Source: Roseomonas sp. (GTDB lineage: Bacteria; Pseudomonadota; Alphaproteobacteria; Acetobacterales; Acetobacteraceae). From it: a DNA stretch of 64,000 nt. Location: assembly GCA_031180725.1 (NCBI GenBank), contig JAPSLO010000010.1, positions 124,001-188,000 of the forward strand. The letters run 5' to 3'. Positions 63,166-64,000 of the stretch are shown one piece after another. Positions within the stretch are counted from its first letter, which is position 1. Every line of letters begins with the position of its first letter. The notes under the pieces are model-generated. The model was not told the origin of the DNA. It saw only the letters and a list, made by a program, of their open reading frames with translations, and searched no databases. The translations under genes and the position numbers were made by a program.

Positions 63166-63201
63166 GCGCCGAGTGATGCCGTTTGAGCATCACTCGGGCG
63201 C
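63166..63201. repeat. Long inverted repeat in the ECH/LysR intergenic region
   Basis: CGAGTGATGC (63170-63179) and GCATCACTCG (63187-63196) form a perfect 10-bp stem with a 7-base loop; GCGC on either side extends it with one unpaired base. It lies 12 bases before the LysR start and 76 bases before the ECH start, so an operator is the likeliest role. Confidence 0.55.
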
Positions 63202-63213
63202 TAGGCGACGAGA

Positions 63214-64000
63214 ATGTTGCCGCCAGGGCTGTGCGCCTTCCTTGCCGTAGCGCAGACTGGCTCGATGCGGGAAGTCGCAGCTCGCCTGCGCCTCGCACAG
63301 TCGGCAGTCAGCCGCCGCATACACAGCCAGCCGCATACATATGATGGAGGAGGAGCTGGGTGTCGCGCTGCTGGTGCGCGCGGCGTCGCGCTGACACCGG
63401 CCGGCGAGATCCTGCTGCACCAAGCACGGAAAGCGAGTCAGCAAGCTGAGCGACTGGCCGCTTTCGGTGCGCTGCCGGCGTACGGCGCGGCTATGTGGTG
63501 ACGCGTACCGTGGAGAGCTTCGCTACCTCCACGCTGCTGCACGTACTGGGCACCTTTCGGGGTGCCTATCCGGCGGCCGAGCTCGGTGAGACGGTGGCGG
63601 GTCGGACATGATCCTCGTGGTGGTACGCGATCGGTTTTGCCATTTCGGCATCGCCCTCAACCCACCGACCGAGCCCCAGGTGGAGGTCCTAGGCTCAGTT
63701 GCTGAACCGCTTGCCGTGGCGGTCGGGCCGAGCCATTCACCTGCACCGGCCAAGCGCGTTTTGCTGGCGCAGATTGCTGAACTGCCGCTGGTTGCGCCGG
63801 CGTGACTGGGTGGCGGTCGTCTGCTTTTCGGCGTTGCTTGCCGGTCGGCCAGTGTGGCGATCCGCACATGTCCTTGCCGCATTCGTAGCCGATGACCGGA
63901 GCGTTGCCGTTCTATCCCCGGGGTTTCTCCTTGCGCAGGTTCCTTCAGGGCGGGTGATTGCCCTGGAGCTTGCAGAGCCGCTGCTAGCCCCTATAGGAGT
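63214..64000 (+). pseudogene. LysR-family regulator, broken and running off the window
   Basis: MLPPGLCAFLAVAQTGSMRE and VAARLRLAQSAVSRRIHS form the winged helix; after a frameshift ARGVALTPAGEILLHQARKA follows. Further on, in other frames, VVRDRFCHFGIALNPPTEPQVEVLGSVAEP and, near the window end, VLAAFVADDRSVAVLSPGF and RVIALELAEPLLAPIG continue the effector domain. Frameshifts and stops break the gene, and the middle of the domain is shortened. It once probably controlled the divergent ECH operon. Confidence 0.72.

Overview
The window is GC-rich DNA from a motile alphaproteobacterium. A CtrA-type response regulator next to flagellar export genes, one-base and four-base gene overlaps, and a very large set of tripartite tricarboxylate (Bug/TctC) receptors together suggest Acetobacteraceae, perhaps close to Roseomonas; this is inferred from gene content only.

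Positions 1-15325 look like ordinary chromosome. They hold the end of cheR, a flavin-binding PPOX-fold protein, a 960-residue RTX calcium-binding protein, ctrA, fliI and fliJ, a D-2-hydroxyacid dehydrogenase, a DUF6311 membrane protein, a cysteine hydrolase/flavin monooxygenase pair, an S49 peptidase, a compact set of small conserved genes (DUF971, Trm112-like, LON substrate-binding domain, a CnoX/YbbN-type thioredoxin, ProXp-ala-like deacylase) and tRNA-Gly(GCC).

Immediately after the tRNA the character changes. Positions 15.4-18.4 kb hold decayed genes (a frameshifted histidine phosphatase, a LysR remnant and a broken IS3-family element). From 18.4 kb on there is a series of catabolic operons, each with its own periplasmic receptor and often its own regulator: (a) hyuA-hyuB-tctC-fah with a LysR gene and amn; (b) an HpcH/HpaI aldolase leading a complete oligopeptide-type ABC transporter, divergent from tctC-rraA; (c) fah2-cyclase-tctC-tctC, divergent from a GntR regulator with a clear palindromic operator; (d) a second rraA next to a frameshifted aldolase; (e) a deformylase-SBP-amidase-TauD operon on the plus strand; (f) gntR-SDR-tctC, divergent from a ketopantoate-reductase-like gene and an unusual M28 peptidase; (g) enoyl-CoA hydratase-cupin-tctC-M24 peptidase-CaiB CoA-transferase, divergent from a broken LysR gene.

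Between these operons lie relics of mobile DNA (IS3, two IS66 fragments in opposite orientation at 37.4 and 57.9 kb, a decayed DUF932 gene of phage/plasmid type) and regulator stubs. The likely picture is an accessory region that gains and loses small uptake-plus-breakdown modules for organic acids, amides and peptides. Six Bug receptors are present, but no TctA/TctB membrane subunits lie in the window. No CRISPR array or rRNA was seen.
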